From Tessaracoccus flavescens (GTDB taxonomy: Bacteria > Actinomycetota > Actinomycetes > Propionibacteriales > Propionibacteriaceae): DNA of 64,000 nt. Position 1 is the stretch's first letter. The number at the start of each line of letters is the position of its first letter. The stretch covers positions 1,736,001 through 1,800,000 of the forward strand of contig NZ_CP019607.1 in NCBI RefSeq assembly GCF_001998865.1, given 5' to 3'. A model generated the notes under the pieces. It was not told where the DNA came from. It did no database searches and saw only the letters and a program-made list of their open reading frames with translations. The position numbers and the translations under genes were made by a program. Shown one piece after another: positions 15,754 to 23,359 of the stretch.

Positions 15754-17675
15754 GCCACTGCGCCCCGGAGAGCACCGCGACCCTGCCAGGAGCTGCCCGG
15801 ATCGCCCTTGTCGGCAGCCCCAACGCGGGAAAGACGACCCTGTTCAACGCCATGACCGGACTCCGCGCGAAGACCGGCAACTACCCCGGCGTCACCGTCG
15901 CCCGCTACGAGGGGCGCGTCGATACCTCAGGCGGCCCACTCGTCCTCGAGGACCTGCCGGGCACCTACTCACTCGACCCGATCAGTCCCGACGAACACAT
16001 CGTCACCGAGGTCCTGGACGGCGCAGACGACCTGGCTGGCGTCATGGTCGTGGTCGACGCCACCAACCTGCGGCGCGGGCTGGGCCTGATCGCCCAGATC
16101 CAGCAGGCAGGCGTGCCGACCACCGTCGTGCTCACCTTCCTCGACGAGCTGCTGCGCCGCGGCGGCAATATCGACGCCCAGGCGCTCGCAAGGGCGCTCG
16201 GGGTCAACGTGGTGCCCGTCGTGGCAGGCGACCGGCGCGGGGTCGAGGCCCTCCGCGGCAAGCTCGGCGAGACCGCGGCCTGGCCCGCCCCACCGGTCGC
16301 ACCGCCCGTCGAGCCCGAGGAGAGCGTCGCGTGGGCCCGCTCGATCCTCGCGGCAGCCCACTTCCGCGCCCCGGAACCCGACTCCCGCACCGGCCGCGTC
16401 GACGCCGTGCTGCTGCATCCCGTGTGGGGGACGCTGGTCTTCTTCGCGACGATGTTCGCGTTCTTCCAGACGATCTTCGTGGTCGCCGCCCCCTTCCAGG
16501 GCTGGATCGAGCAGGCCTTCGCCTGGCTCGGCGACGTCGCCCGCGCCGCGATCCCCGTCGACTGGCTCGCCGCCTTCGTGGCAGACGCGCTGCTCGGCGG
16601 CGTCGGAGGGGTGCTCGTCTTCCTCCCGCAGATCGCGCTGCTGTTCGTCCTGATCTCGCTGCTCGAGGGCACCGGCTACCTCTCCCGCGCCGCCTACCTG
16701 ATGGACAAGGTGATGGCCAGCGCAGGCCTCGAGGGTCGCGCCTTCGTCGCGCTGCTCAGCTCGGTGGCCTGCGCGATCCCGGGGATCATGGCCACACGGA
16801 CCCTTCCCTCCGCCAAGGACCGGCTCGCGACGATGATGGCCGCCCCCCTGATGACCTGCTCCGCGCGGCTGCCCGTCTACGTGATGCTGATCGGCATGCT
16901 CGTCCCCGCTGAGGCGGGCTGGGGGCCGGTCAAGGCGCAGGGGCTGATCATGTTCGGCCTGTACCTGCTCGGTGCGGTCGCTGCGATGACGGCGGCCTGG
17001 GTGTTCAAGCGCTTCCTCGGCCGCTCCGGCACCCAGCTCCCGTTCTACATGGAGATGCCCTCGTACCGATTGCCGCGCCTGCGCACGGTCGCGTTCTCCG
17101 TGATCGACGCCTGCAAGGCCTTCCTGAAGAAGGTCACCTCGATCATCCTGCTCACCACCGTCGTGCTGTGGGCGCTGCTCAACCTCCCGCTGCGAGGGGA
17201 GGCCGAGCTCACCGAGGCCGGCGTCGACCCGACCGACAGCGTCGCCGTCACCGCCTACACGCTGGACAACTCGGCCGCCGCCTGGCTCGGCCACGCCGTC
17301 TCCCCGGTCTTCGAGCCGCTCGGCTTCGACTGGCGCGTCAACGTCGGCGTGATCTCGTCGCTCGCCGCCCGCGAGGTCTTCGTCTCGACGATGGGCCTGG
17401 TCGCCTCCGCGTCCGACCCGGAGAACCCCGCGGAGGCGCTCGCGACGATGACCCACGGCTCGGGGCCTCACGAGGGCGAGCCGGTGTTCACCCCACCGAC
17501 GATCGCCGCGCTGCTGATCTTCTTCGTCTTCGCCATGCAGTGCATGTCGACGCTCGGCGTGATCAGGCGCGAGACCGGAACGTGGTGGTGGCCGTTGATC
17601 GCCTTCACCTATCTTGGAGTGGCGGCCTGGCTGATGGCCTTCCTCGCCCACTCGATCGTGGAGGTGTTGCTGTGA
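15750..17675 (+). CDS. feoB: Ferrous iron transport protein B
   Basis: Membrane GTPase-permease for Fe(II), 641 residues. The N-terminal G domain has G1 GSPNAGKTTLFN, G3 DLPGTYSL and a G4-like FLDE in place of NKxD, a notable variation that may weaken guanine specificity. The membrane part has the paired Gate motifs (LSSVACAIPGIMATRTL and LAAREVFVSTMGLV). The G domain is short, with a reduced spacer before the first helix. It overlaps feoA and the NifU-like gene at either end, forming one operon. Confidence 0.94.
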   Translation: MSHCAPESTATLPGAARIALVGSPNAGKTTLFNAMTGLRAKTGNYPGVTVARYEGRVDTSGGPLVLEDLPGTYSLDPISPDEHIVTEVLDGADDLAGVMVVVDATNLRRGLGLIAQIQQAGVPTTVVLTFLDELLRRGGNIDAQALARALGVNVVPVVAGDRRGVEALRGKLGETAAWPAPPVAPPVEPEESVAWARSILAAAHFRAPEPDSRTGRVDAVLLHPVWGTLVFFATMFAFFQTIFVVAAPFQGWIEQAFAWLGDVARAAIPVDWLAAFVADALLGGVGGVLVFLPQIALLFVLISLLEGTGYLSRAAYLMDKVMASAGLEGRAFVALLSSVACAIPGIMATRTLPSAKDRLATMMAAPLMTCSARLPVYVMLIGMLVPAEAGWGPVKAQGLIMFGLYLLGAVAAMTAAWVFKRFLGRSGTQLPFYMEMPSYRLPRLRTVAFSVIDACKAFLKKVTSIILLTTVVLWALLNLPLRGEAELTEAGVDPTDSVAVTAYTLDNSAAAWLGHAVSPVFEPLGFDWRVNVGVISSLAAREVFVSTMGLVASASDPENPAEALATMTHGSGPHEGEPVFTPPTIAALLIFFVFAMQCMSTLGVIRRETGTWWWPLIAFTYLGVAAWLMAFLAHSIVEVLL

Positions 17676-18223
17676 AGCGCGCGATCCATCCCCAGGCTGT
17701 CGCCGACGAGCCGCTCGCGGTGCGCTGGGTCACCGACGTCGACCTGCCCGTCGGCCGCGTGCTGGCCGCCCCCGGCACGGTCGGCCCACTGCTCGAGTTC
17801 GGCGTGTTGACAAAGCTCTTCGTCGAGCCCGACGGGGTGTGGGCCTGGCTGAGTCCCGCGCAGAGCTGGGCCGAGCACGGCCCCCGCATCCGAGACGCCA
17901 TCGCAAAGGCGGTCGACCTCGACGGCTGGCAGATCGAGGAAGGCTCGGCGGAACTGCTCGGCCTGATCGCCCGCGAGGTGCTCGACGGCGAACTCAAGAG
18001 CTACGTCGACTCCCACGGCGGCCACATCACCGTCGCCGATACCACCGAAGACACCCTCACGCTTAACTTCGAGGGGGCCTGCGAGGACTGCCCCGCGGCC
18101 GCCTCCACGCTGCACGACCGGATCGAGGCTGCGGTGAAGCGCCGCTATCCGGGGCTGAAGCGGATCGAGCGCAGCGGCGGCCCGCAGCGCGGACGGGGTT
18201 TCCTCGGGCTGCCCCGCCGCTGA
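17672..18223 (+). CDS. NifU-domain protein in the feo operon
   Basis: 183-residue protein. The C-terminal 80 residues are a NifU/Nfu iron-sulfur scaffold domain: SHGGHITVADTTEDTLTLNFEG followed by the CEDCPAAASTLHDRIEAAVK CxxC motif. The N-terminal 100 residues resemble the Nfu N-terminal region. The start GTG 17672 overlaps the feoB stop (GTGA). It takes the place that FeoC holds in enterobacteria, suggesting that incoming iron is coupled to Fe-S assembly or sensing. This is inferred from position. Confidence 0.8.
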   Translation: MKRAIHPQAVADEPLAVRWVTDVDLPVGRVLAAPGTVGPLLEFGVLTKLFVEPDGVWAWLSPAQSWAEHGPRIRDAIAKAVDLDGWQIEEGSAELLGLIAREVLDGELKSYVDSHGGHITVADTTEDTLTLNFEGACEDCPAAASTLHDRIEAAVKRRYPGLKRIERSGGPQRGRGFLGLPRR

Positions 18224-18230
18224 GTCCGGG

Positions 18231-18345
18231 TCAGCTACCCCGGACGAGCAGGGAGCCGACCACCACGACGGCGACGGCGCCCATCGCGACGAGGGCCGCA
18301 CCGCCGAAGCCGATCCACCCGAGCACGACTCCCGCACCCTCTGCC
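18231..18345 (-). pseudogene. C-terminal stub of a membrane protein
   Basis: The minus strand encodes about 35 residues with one helix (VVLGWIGFGGAALVAMGAVA to VVVGSLLVRGS then stop). It has no start and nothing recognisable before it. It is probably the surviving end of a membrane gene cut off by the mobile elements to the right. Confidence 0.3.
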
Positions 18346-18540
18346 GGTCACGGCTGCTGACAGGGGACAAACCCGCGTCCCTTCGGTGTCCCCGATGGGA
18401 CGCATGCGCGTCCTCAACGAGACACCCGCGCGTCTAGTTGTACTGATCGGACAGGTTGGTTGAGTGGGTGTGATCTGTGATCTGACACGAAGGGAGGGCC
18501 CCCGCTGGTTGGGTGGGACTTGCGAGTTACCAACCACCAG
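18346..18540. other. Intergenic stretch with no supported gene
   Basis: No coding region, RNA or terminator is convincing here. The stretch GTTGGTTGAGTGGGTGTGA to CAACCACCAGAAAGGGTCC looks like untranslated sequence of an insertion element rather than chromosome. Confidence 0.4.
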
Positions 18541-18629
18541 AAAGGGTCCTCTTGTTTCACACACTACCGCTGCCTTGGCTCCTCGCGCTCGTCTTCGGGT
18601 CGCTCAGCTTGTCGTGGATAACGGGGCCT
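18541..18629 (+). pseudogene. Start of a transposase-like ORF cut by IS3
   Basis: After a GAAAGGGTCC ribosome-like site the frame reads LVSHTTAALAPRARLRVAQL then VVDNGA, reminiscent of the N-terminus of IS1380-type transposases, and is then interrupted by the IS3 end at about 18630. It has no continuation on the other side of the IS3, so a deletion accompanied the insertion. Confidence 0.3.
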
Positions 18630-18658
18630 TGCCCTCGGTTCTTGGACACGGGGGTTGA

Positions 18659-19555
18659 TTACGCGGCTTCGGTGAGCGTAGCAGCGTTGAGGGATTCGTA
18701 GGCGACTGGTGACTGGTAGCCGCACCATGAGTGGCGTCGGCGGGTGTTGTACCTGACGAGCCAGCGGAACACTTCCCGGCGGCAGGTGTCGGCGTCGGGC
18801 CAGCAGGCGGCGTCCTGGAGGACCTCGCGTTTCAGGGTTGCGTTGAACGACTCGGCGAGCGCGTTGTCCGCGGACGTGGCGACGGCGCCCATCGACTGGG
18901 TCACGCCGAGCCGTTCGCAGAGCCCGGCGTAGTCGCGGCTCGTGTAGACCGCGCCGTGGTCGGAGTGGAACACGGCCCCGTCCAGCGTCCCGCGGGTCGC
19001 GAGAGCGGCATTGAGCGCGTCCTCGACCAGGCTGGTGCGCATGTGGTCCGCGACCTGCCAGCCGACCAGCCGGCGGCTGTGGCAGTCGATCACGGTGGCC
19101 AGGTACAGGTTGCTGCCATCGGCCAACGGCAGGTAGGTGATATCGCCGACGTAGCGCTGATTCGGCGCCTCCGCGGTGAAATCCCGACCCACCAGATCCG
19201 GGACCCGCCGATGGGTCTGCTCGGGAATGGTGGTGCGGACCCTGCGTCGCTTCTGATAGCCGCGGATGTCGTGCTCGCGCATCACCCTGGCGACCTTCTT
19301 GTGGTTGACCCGCTGCCCGGCGGGCCGCTGGTCGTTGAGTTCCGCGGTCGCCCGCGGAGCCCCGATCGTGGTGTCCGCGGTGTGGATACCGCGGATCTCG
19401 GCCGCCAACGCGTCATCAGCGGCCGCTCTGGCCTGCCTCGCGGGCGCGGCGGCCCGCCAGGCGTAGGACGAGGATCGTTCGATCTCGACAAGCTCACACA
19501 ACCGCTTCACCTCGAAGGCGTCCTGGTGGTCGGCGACGAACTGGAAGCGGTTCAC
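18659..19555 (-). CDS. IS3-family transposase OrfB
   Basis: 298-residue integrase-core transposase. It has an HTH_21-like N-terminal region (IRGIHTADTTIGAPRATAEL) and an rve domain with the DDE triad: GDITYLPL, VFHSDHGAVY and ADNALAESFNATLKRE. The start GTG 19555 overlaps the orfA stop (GTGA) instead of showing the usual slippery A-stretch. OrfB itself looks intact, but the upstream orfA is interrupted, so transposition is doubtful. Confidence 0.9.
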   Translation of the reverse strand: MNRFQFVADHQDAFEVKRLCELVEIERSSSYAWRAAAPARQARAAADDALAAEIRGIHTADTTIGAPRATAELNDQRPAGQRVNHKKVARVMREHDIRGYQKRRRVRTTIPEQTHRRVPDLVGRDFTAEAPNQRYVGDITYLPLADGSNLYLATVIDCHSRRLVGWQVADHMRTSLVEDALNAALATRGTLDGAVFHSDHGAVYTSRDYAGLCERLGVTQSMGAVATSADNALAESFNATLKREVLQDAACWPDADTCRREVFRWLVRYNTRRRHSWCGYQSPVAYESLNAATLTEAA

Positions 19556-19914
19556 CAGCGCGTCTCCCCGGCGAAATACTTGGCCGCCGATCGGAGGATA
19601 TCGCGCTCGGTGGCAAGCTTCGCCGTCTCGGTCTCCAACTCGACCACCCTCGCCCGAAGCCTGACCAGCTCCTGCTCCGCAGTCTCGTCAGCGTCCGTCG
19701 GCGGCGTGGACGACTTCGGCTACAACGGGCTCCTGGTCGGCGTGCCATCAGCGGCAGTCTTCCTCCCCGTGCCGTACAGGTCGAGCCAGTGACGCAACGT
19801 CCCCCGCTCGACCCCCAGATCGGCAGCGATGCCACGCACCGTCGCCCCCGGCGTGGACTCGTACAAGTCGACAGCCTGTCGACGGAACTCATCAGAGAAG
19901 TTCTTTCGTGCCAT
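19552..19914 (-). pseudogene. IS3 OrfA with an in-frame amber stop
   Basis: The first part, MARKNFSDEFRRQAVDLYES, and the HTH GIAADLGVERGTLRHWL are typical OrfA. At 19730-19732 a TAG follows TRSPL. Past it the same frame continues through ETAEQELVRLRARVVELETE (leucine-zipper-like coiled coil) to RDILRSAAKYFAGETRW and the natural stop. No frameshift is needed, only one nonsense codon. Confidence 0.8.
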
Positions 19915-20137
19915 AGTTCCTGATCATCTCGCTTCCCCAGCAAATGCTGGATTCAGCGTGTCCAAGAACAAGGGTCAGGGCCCCCCGCCCGCATAAAGGG
20001 ACACGATCATGTCATCCAAGCCGCCGACCCGGCGGGAGCCCTTCGGGACCAGCATCGGGGTGAAGGTCCCGTCACGGTCCCTGGGGATCGCCAGATCCAC
20101 GTCACCGACGCTGGTGGACACCGTCTTGGCTGAGGAG

Positions 20138-20145
20138 CCGTTACG
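20138..20145. repeat. 8-bp target-site duplication of the nested ISL3
   Basis: CCGTTACG at 20138-20145 is repeated exactly at 21612-21619, immediately outside the two ISL3 ends. Eight bases is the usual ISL3 duplication length. Confidence 0.9.
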
Positions 20146-21611
20146 GGCTCTTCATACCTGCGGTGGGTCGAGGTTGAGTCCGCCGCCGATGAGGAGCATG
20201 CGTAGTCGGTAGTTCTCGCGGTTGCGGAAGCCTCTGGCGATGCGTCGGTGGAGCTCGATGAGCCCGTTGATGCTCTCGGTGCCGCCATTGGATGCGCGGC
20301 CGGTGTCGAAGTAGGCCAGGAAGGCGTCTTTCCACTGTCTGAGGGTGCGGCCGAGTCGGGCGATCTCGGGGATCGGGCAGGAGGGGAACCCGTCGACGAC
20401 TTGCTCGGCAATCTGGCGGCCCTTGGCTGGGTCGGGGTGGGCGTAGGCGGCTCGAACCTTCTGGGCGCACTGCCAGGCGACGTGGACGGCGTCGTGGCGG
20501 TCATCGGCGGCGATCGCCGCGGCGAGGCGGGCGTGTTGCTTGTCTGTGAGCCGTTCGGCCGCGCAACGCAGGATGTTACGGATCCCGTAGAGCGGGTCGC
20601 CGGAACGACCCCGGTGGCCGTGGATCTCCTGCTGCACGCGGCGGCGGACCTCATCTACGGCCCGGCTGGCCAGAGCGACCACATGAAACGCATCAAGGAC
20701 GGCGGTGGCGTCGGCGAGCTTGTCGTCGATGGCGTTCTTGTAGCCGCGAAACGGGTCCAGGGTGGCGACCTCGACCCCGGCCTTGAACCCCTTCCCGCGC
20801 TGGTCGAGCCACGTCTTGTACACGGTGCCCGAACGTCCCGGCACCAGATCGAGCAGCCGGGCATGGACGCGTCCGTCCTTGTCACGAGTGAGGTCGACCA
20901 TGCCGGTGAGCTCCTTGGGGCCACGCTTGCGGGGGCTCACGTGGTGCCACAGGTGCTCATCCACCCCAAGCGTGGTCACGCCGGCGAACCGGGACTCATC
21001 AGCGGCGGCACGCTGCAGGATCGGCTCGATGCTGGTCCACACAGTCCGCCACGTGGTGGCCAACTGCCGAGCCAGCCCGGCGATGCTGGCGTGCTCGCGT
21101 CGGACCTGCTCGGTCGCCCAGCGACACGCCCGGGTGGTGAGCATCGCGCGTGGCTTGGCGATCTGTTCGTCCTGCTCGGTGAACACCCCTACGGGACAGG
21201 ACGGCTCGGGACACGTCCACGTGCGTTTGCGCCAACGCACGCGTGTCGGGGCTCCGAAGCAGGGGATGTCGACCAAGGTGACCGTCCGTCGGCCATGGCT
21301 GCGGGCTACCACCCCGCAGGTCGGGCAGCCCATCATCGCTGGTGGGGACTCGACCTCGACCACCAGCCCGGCAGGTCGCCGGTCCACTCCGATGACGTGC
21401 ACGCCGGGCAAGCCGACCAGACGGTCACAGTTGTCGCAGTAGGCGTCGTCATGGGGGCAGCGCGCAGCACACGTCGTAGGCTCAGACACAGTCGGGGTCC
21501 TCGGTGGATAAGAAGCTTGGTAACTCCTGATCCTGAGGGCCCCGACCCCTACCTCAGCCCACCCCGCTCACCCGGCGTGTCGCCCCCGACCCACCGCAAG
21601 TACGAAGAGCC
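20146..21611 (-). mobile_element. Complete ISL3-family insertion sequence
   Basis: 1466-bp element. The terminal inverted repeats start GGCTCTTC and match at 23 of 25 bases (left GGCTCTTCATACCTGCGG, right reversed GGCTCTTCGTACTTGCGG). It is flanked by a perfect 8-bp duplication and carries one intact transposase, so it is a recent insertion and potentially active. Confidence 0.93.
20152..21489 (-). CDS. ISL3-family transposase
   Basis: 445 residues, full length for the family. The N-terminal zinc-finger region has paired cysteines (CPHDDAYCDNC, MMGCPTCGVVA, WTCPEPSCP), followed by an HTH and the DDE transposase_12 core: TTLGVDEHLWHHV, VATLDPFRGYKNAI, and the Glu in GRASNGGTESINGLIELHRR. The stop codon lies inside the left terminal repeat. 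It has no frameshift or internal stop. Confidence 0.93.
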   Translation of the reverse strand: MSEPTTCAARCPHDDAYCDNCDRLVGLPGVHVIGVDRRPAGLVVEVESPPAMMGCPTCGVVARSHGRRTVTLVDIPCFGAPTRVRWRKRTWTCPEPSCPVGVFTEQDEQIAKPRAMLTTRACRWATEQVRREHASIAGLARQLATTWRTVWTSIEPILQRAAADESRFAGVTTLGVDEHLWHHVSPRKRGPKELTGMVDLTRDKDGRVHARLLDLVPGRSGTVYKTWLDQRGKGFKAGVEVATLDPFRGYKNAIDDKLADATAVLDAFHVVALASRAVDEVRRRVQQEIHGHRGRSGDPLYGIRNILRCAAERLTDKQHARLAAAIAADDRHDAVHVAWQCAQKVRAAYAHPDPAKGRQIAEQVVDGFPSCPIPEIARLGRTLRQWKDAFLAYFDTGRASNGGTESINGLIELHRRIARGFRNRENYRLRMLLIGGGLNLDPPQV

Positions 21612-21874
21612 CCGTTACGTGAGTTCGGGAACGCCGCCGCATCGGGATCGCCCTTGTCGTATCCGAGGTGCTCGCTCAGTTCGGCCTGGAGTCCGCGTTC
21701 AAGGCCGGCCTTGATCAACTGCTGGATCAGGCCATCCCTGCCGTCGAACTGGACCTCGCCGGCATCGATGCGCGCATAGAGATCATCCAACGCTCCAGAG
21801 GCCTCCAACGCCTCCACGCCCGCCCTCTGAGCACGGCGCCGTTCATCACGAGACTGCTTATCAATCATGGACAT
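21612..21874 (-). pseudogene. IS256 transposase N-terminus, split by ISL3
   Basis: The frame from ATG 21874 (MSMIDKQSRDERRRAQRAGV) reaches the IS256 hallmark LQAELSEHLGYDKGDPDAAA then FPNSRNG at the ISL3 edge. If ISL3 and one duplication copy are removed it continues in frame at 20145 as SSAKTVSTSVGDVDLAIPRD and PKGSRRVGGLDDMIVSLYAG until the IS3 boundary. The catalytic domain is lost. Confidence 0.85.
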
Positions 21875-21931
21875 CAGTGTGTCTGCTTCCTAATCAGGAG
21901 CCACCCCTTACACAAACCATCTGACACCCTC

Positions 21932-22407
21932 GCTGGGAGCGATCTGCACGCCTGCTTCCCGCAGGACCCGGCAGATCGGCTCGACTCCGAGTTCACGGCC
22001 CTCCACGATGCCGCGACCGGCACCTCACGGGCCCCTACCTGATCTTGCGGTCGAGCTCCGCGGCTGCGAAAAAAGCTGCGCTTGTCTTCAGGATCTCGTT
22101 GGCTCGGCGCAGTTCCCGGACCTCGCGTTCCAACTCGTTGATCCGGGTCTGATCGTCGGTGGTGATCCCTGGACGGAGCCCGTCGTCGACCTCGCCGTGA
22201 CGGACCCAGTTGCGGAGTGCTTCGGGGTGGATCCCCAGCTGGTCAGCGACACGCTTGATCGCGCCACGACTCGTCTCGGGGTCCTTCCTCGCATCCAACG
22301 CCATCCGCGTGGCCCGCTGCTGCAGCTCGACGCTGTACTTCCTCGGTGGTGCCATAACTCTCATCCTTCACTGGTTTGAGAGCCTCCACCAGACCCGGGG
22401 CGATTCA
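21932..22407 (-). mobile_element. Older IS3-family remnant truncated by IS256
   Basis: The right end at 22407 reads (reverse) TGAATCGCCCCGGGTCTGGT, a common actinobacterial IS3 terminal repeat. OrfA is present. Of orfB only a short piece (ELGVEPICRVLREAGVQIAP, about 21935-22000) survives before the IS256 end. Confidence 0.75.
22035..22355 (-). CDS. IS3-family OrfA (orphan)
   Basis: A 106-residue OrfA with MAPPRKYSVELQQRATRMAL, an HTH (GAIKRVADQLGIHPEALRNW) and a C-terminal leucine-zipper-like helix (RINELEREVRELRRANEILK). It is complete, but its orfB partner is reduced to a fragment, so the element cannot move on its own. ATG 22355 is preferred. ATG 22364 is possible. Confidence 0.8.
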   Translation of the reverse strand: MAPPRKYSVELQQRATRMALDARKDPETSRGAIKRVADQLGIHPEALRNWVRHGEVDDGLRPGITTDDQTRINELEREVRELRRANEILKTSAAFFAAAELDRKIR

Positions 22408-22416
22408 CTCTCGGTT

Positions 22417-22513
22417 TCTTTGTGTTAGTGGGTAATGGCTAATTGACGCCTAGCCGGTAATGGCTAATCGACGCCTAGGCGCACCACTTACACAAAGTTC
22501 CGGACAGACCCGC
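22417..22513. repeat. Facing IS-type ends with a 23-bp tandem repeat between them
   Basis: CTTTGTGTTAGTGG (from 22418) and CCACTTACACAAAG (ending about 22499) form inverted ends resembling IS256-type termini. GGACAGACCC follows on the right. Between them GGTAATGGCTAATTGACGCC is repeated once with one change (TTG to TCG). No transposase lies inside, so this is a solo-end or MITE-like scar. Confidence 0.55.
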
Positions 22514-22527
22514 CACCGAAGAGGAAC

Positions 22528-23352
22528 TCATTTGATCGGCCGAATTAGGTCCCCCTGCAATACATACGGCGAAGGGATAATCGAAATCCCGAGCCGGCTG
22601 GAAGTAAGTGCAATCATTGCGCTCCCGAACCAAAATCCCAAAGGCCCATCGGAGAACCTCTCCACTCGCGTGAGCCTTCTATCAGACAGCGAGCGCAGGA
22701 TCCGCGGCGAATCGTACAACGGTGCCGTTGATGAGTCCTCGCCGCCTGGCCTCGAACCCAGCAGATCGACCATCTCAAACGGATTCTCAGTCGACGCAAA
22801 CTCGCTCGTGGACCCATCTGTCCAATCGAAGAGAACACCACGGGCGATTGGAACTCCACTCGACGGGTCCATCACGAGTCGCCGACGCATCCCAGACAGC
22901 TTCTTCCCCACAAGAGAGCCGCACTCCGGCACCTCGACGCTGCTACCAAGGAACGACGAATAGAGGGTGGGTTGATTCGCGGGCGGGACATGGAGCATCA
23001 AATCGTCTGCATTCAGTTCGACATCGAGATAAATGTCACTTCCGAAACGAAGGCATACCCCACCGAGATCGCCATAAGAGTAACTCTCCTGTACCTCCTC
23101 AAGCCTCTCCCCAACTAGAGTGTTGAGAAGGTCATCCGAGGAGACTCGAAACGAATAGAAGCCGGGATCCAGACCGTAGTCCGGAAACTTCGAGTCCACC
23201 CGAATCCCATCTGGCGTCGGGACGAACACCAGATCACGTCCGTCATCGAACGACAGGGCCAAGTCGTCCGCGCCCCCAACTCCCTCGTCAAAACTGTACG
23301 CACGTTGCACAGATCGGCAAGTGCGTCCAATGAACGATCGCACGTAGTCCAT
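22528..23352 (-). CDS. Candidate immunity protein of the RHS toxin
   Basis: 274-residue cytosolic, acidic protein without signal peptide or membrane helix, seven bases downstream of the RHS stop with GTAGGG before ATG 23352. It matches no family I can name. Internal repetition is visible: about four units begin like LVGxxLxxVxxxYS and contain a GVxLxF/DL pattern (near residues 8, 90, 145 and 220). The base composition is much AT-richer than the chromosome, like the RHS tip. Position and size are those of an immunity gene for the C-terminal toxin, and the function is inferred from that. Insertion debris begins 15 bases beyond its stop. Confidence 0.65.
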   Translation of the reverse strand: MDYVRSFIGRTCRSVQRAYSFDEGVGGADDLALSFDDGRDLVFVPTPDGIRVDSKFPDYGLDPGFYSFRVSSDDLLNTLVGERLEEVQESYSYGDLGGVCLRFGSDIYLDVELNADDLMLHVPPANQPTLYSSFLGSSVEVPECGSLVGKKLSGMRRRLVMDPSSGVPIARGVLFDWTDGSTSEFASTENPFEMVDLLGSRPGGEDSSTAPLYDSPRILRSLSDRRLTRVERFSDGPLGFWFGSAMIALTSSRLGISIIPSPYVLQGDLIRPIK

Positions 23353-23359
23353 GCTTACC

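Larger units (their letters stand above)
18630..19977 (-). mobile_element. IS3-family insertion sequence
   Basis: About 1.35 kb bounded by terminal inverted repeats. The left end TGCCCTCGGTTCTTGGACAC and the right end (reverse) TGACCCTTGTTCTTGGACAC share 16 of 20 bases. It carries orfA (with an in-frame stop) and orfB. A clean target duplication is not visible, although GGGCC occurs near both edges. It is inserted between an IS256 fragment on the right and a different transposase start on the left. Confidence 0.85.
19978..21931 (-). mobile_element. IS256-family remnant carrying a nested ISL3
   Basis: The outer right end near 21931 (reverse strand GAGGGTGTCAGATGGTTTGT) looks like an IS256 terminal repeat. 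The transposase N-terminus runs from 21874 to 21612, is interrupted by ISL3 (20146-21611), and resumes from 20145 to 19978, where the IS3 element cuts it off. The C-terminal two thirds and the left end are gone. Confidence 0.75.

Noticed and set aside
15969..17651. Minus-strand open frame of 560 codons over feoB
   Set aside because: Antisense of feoB with charged, low-complexity residues. FeoB is unambiguous on the plus strand.
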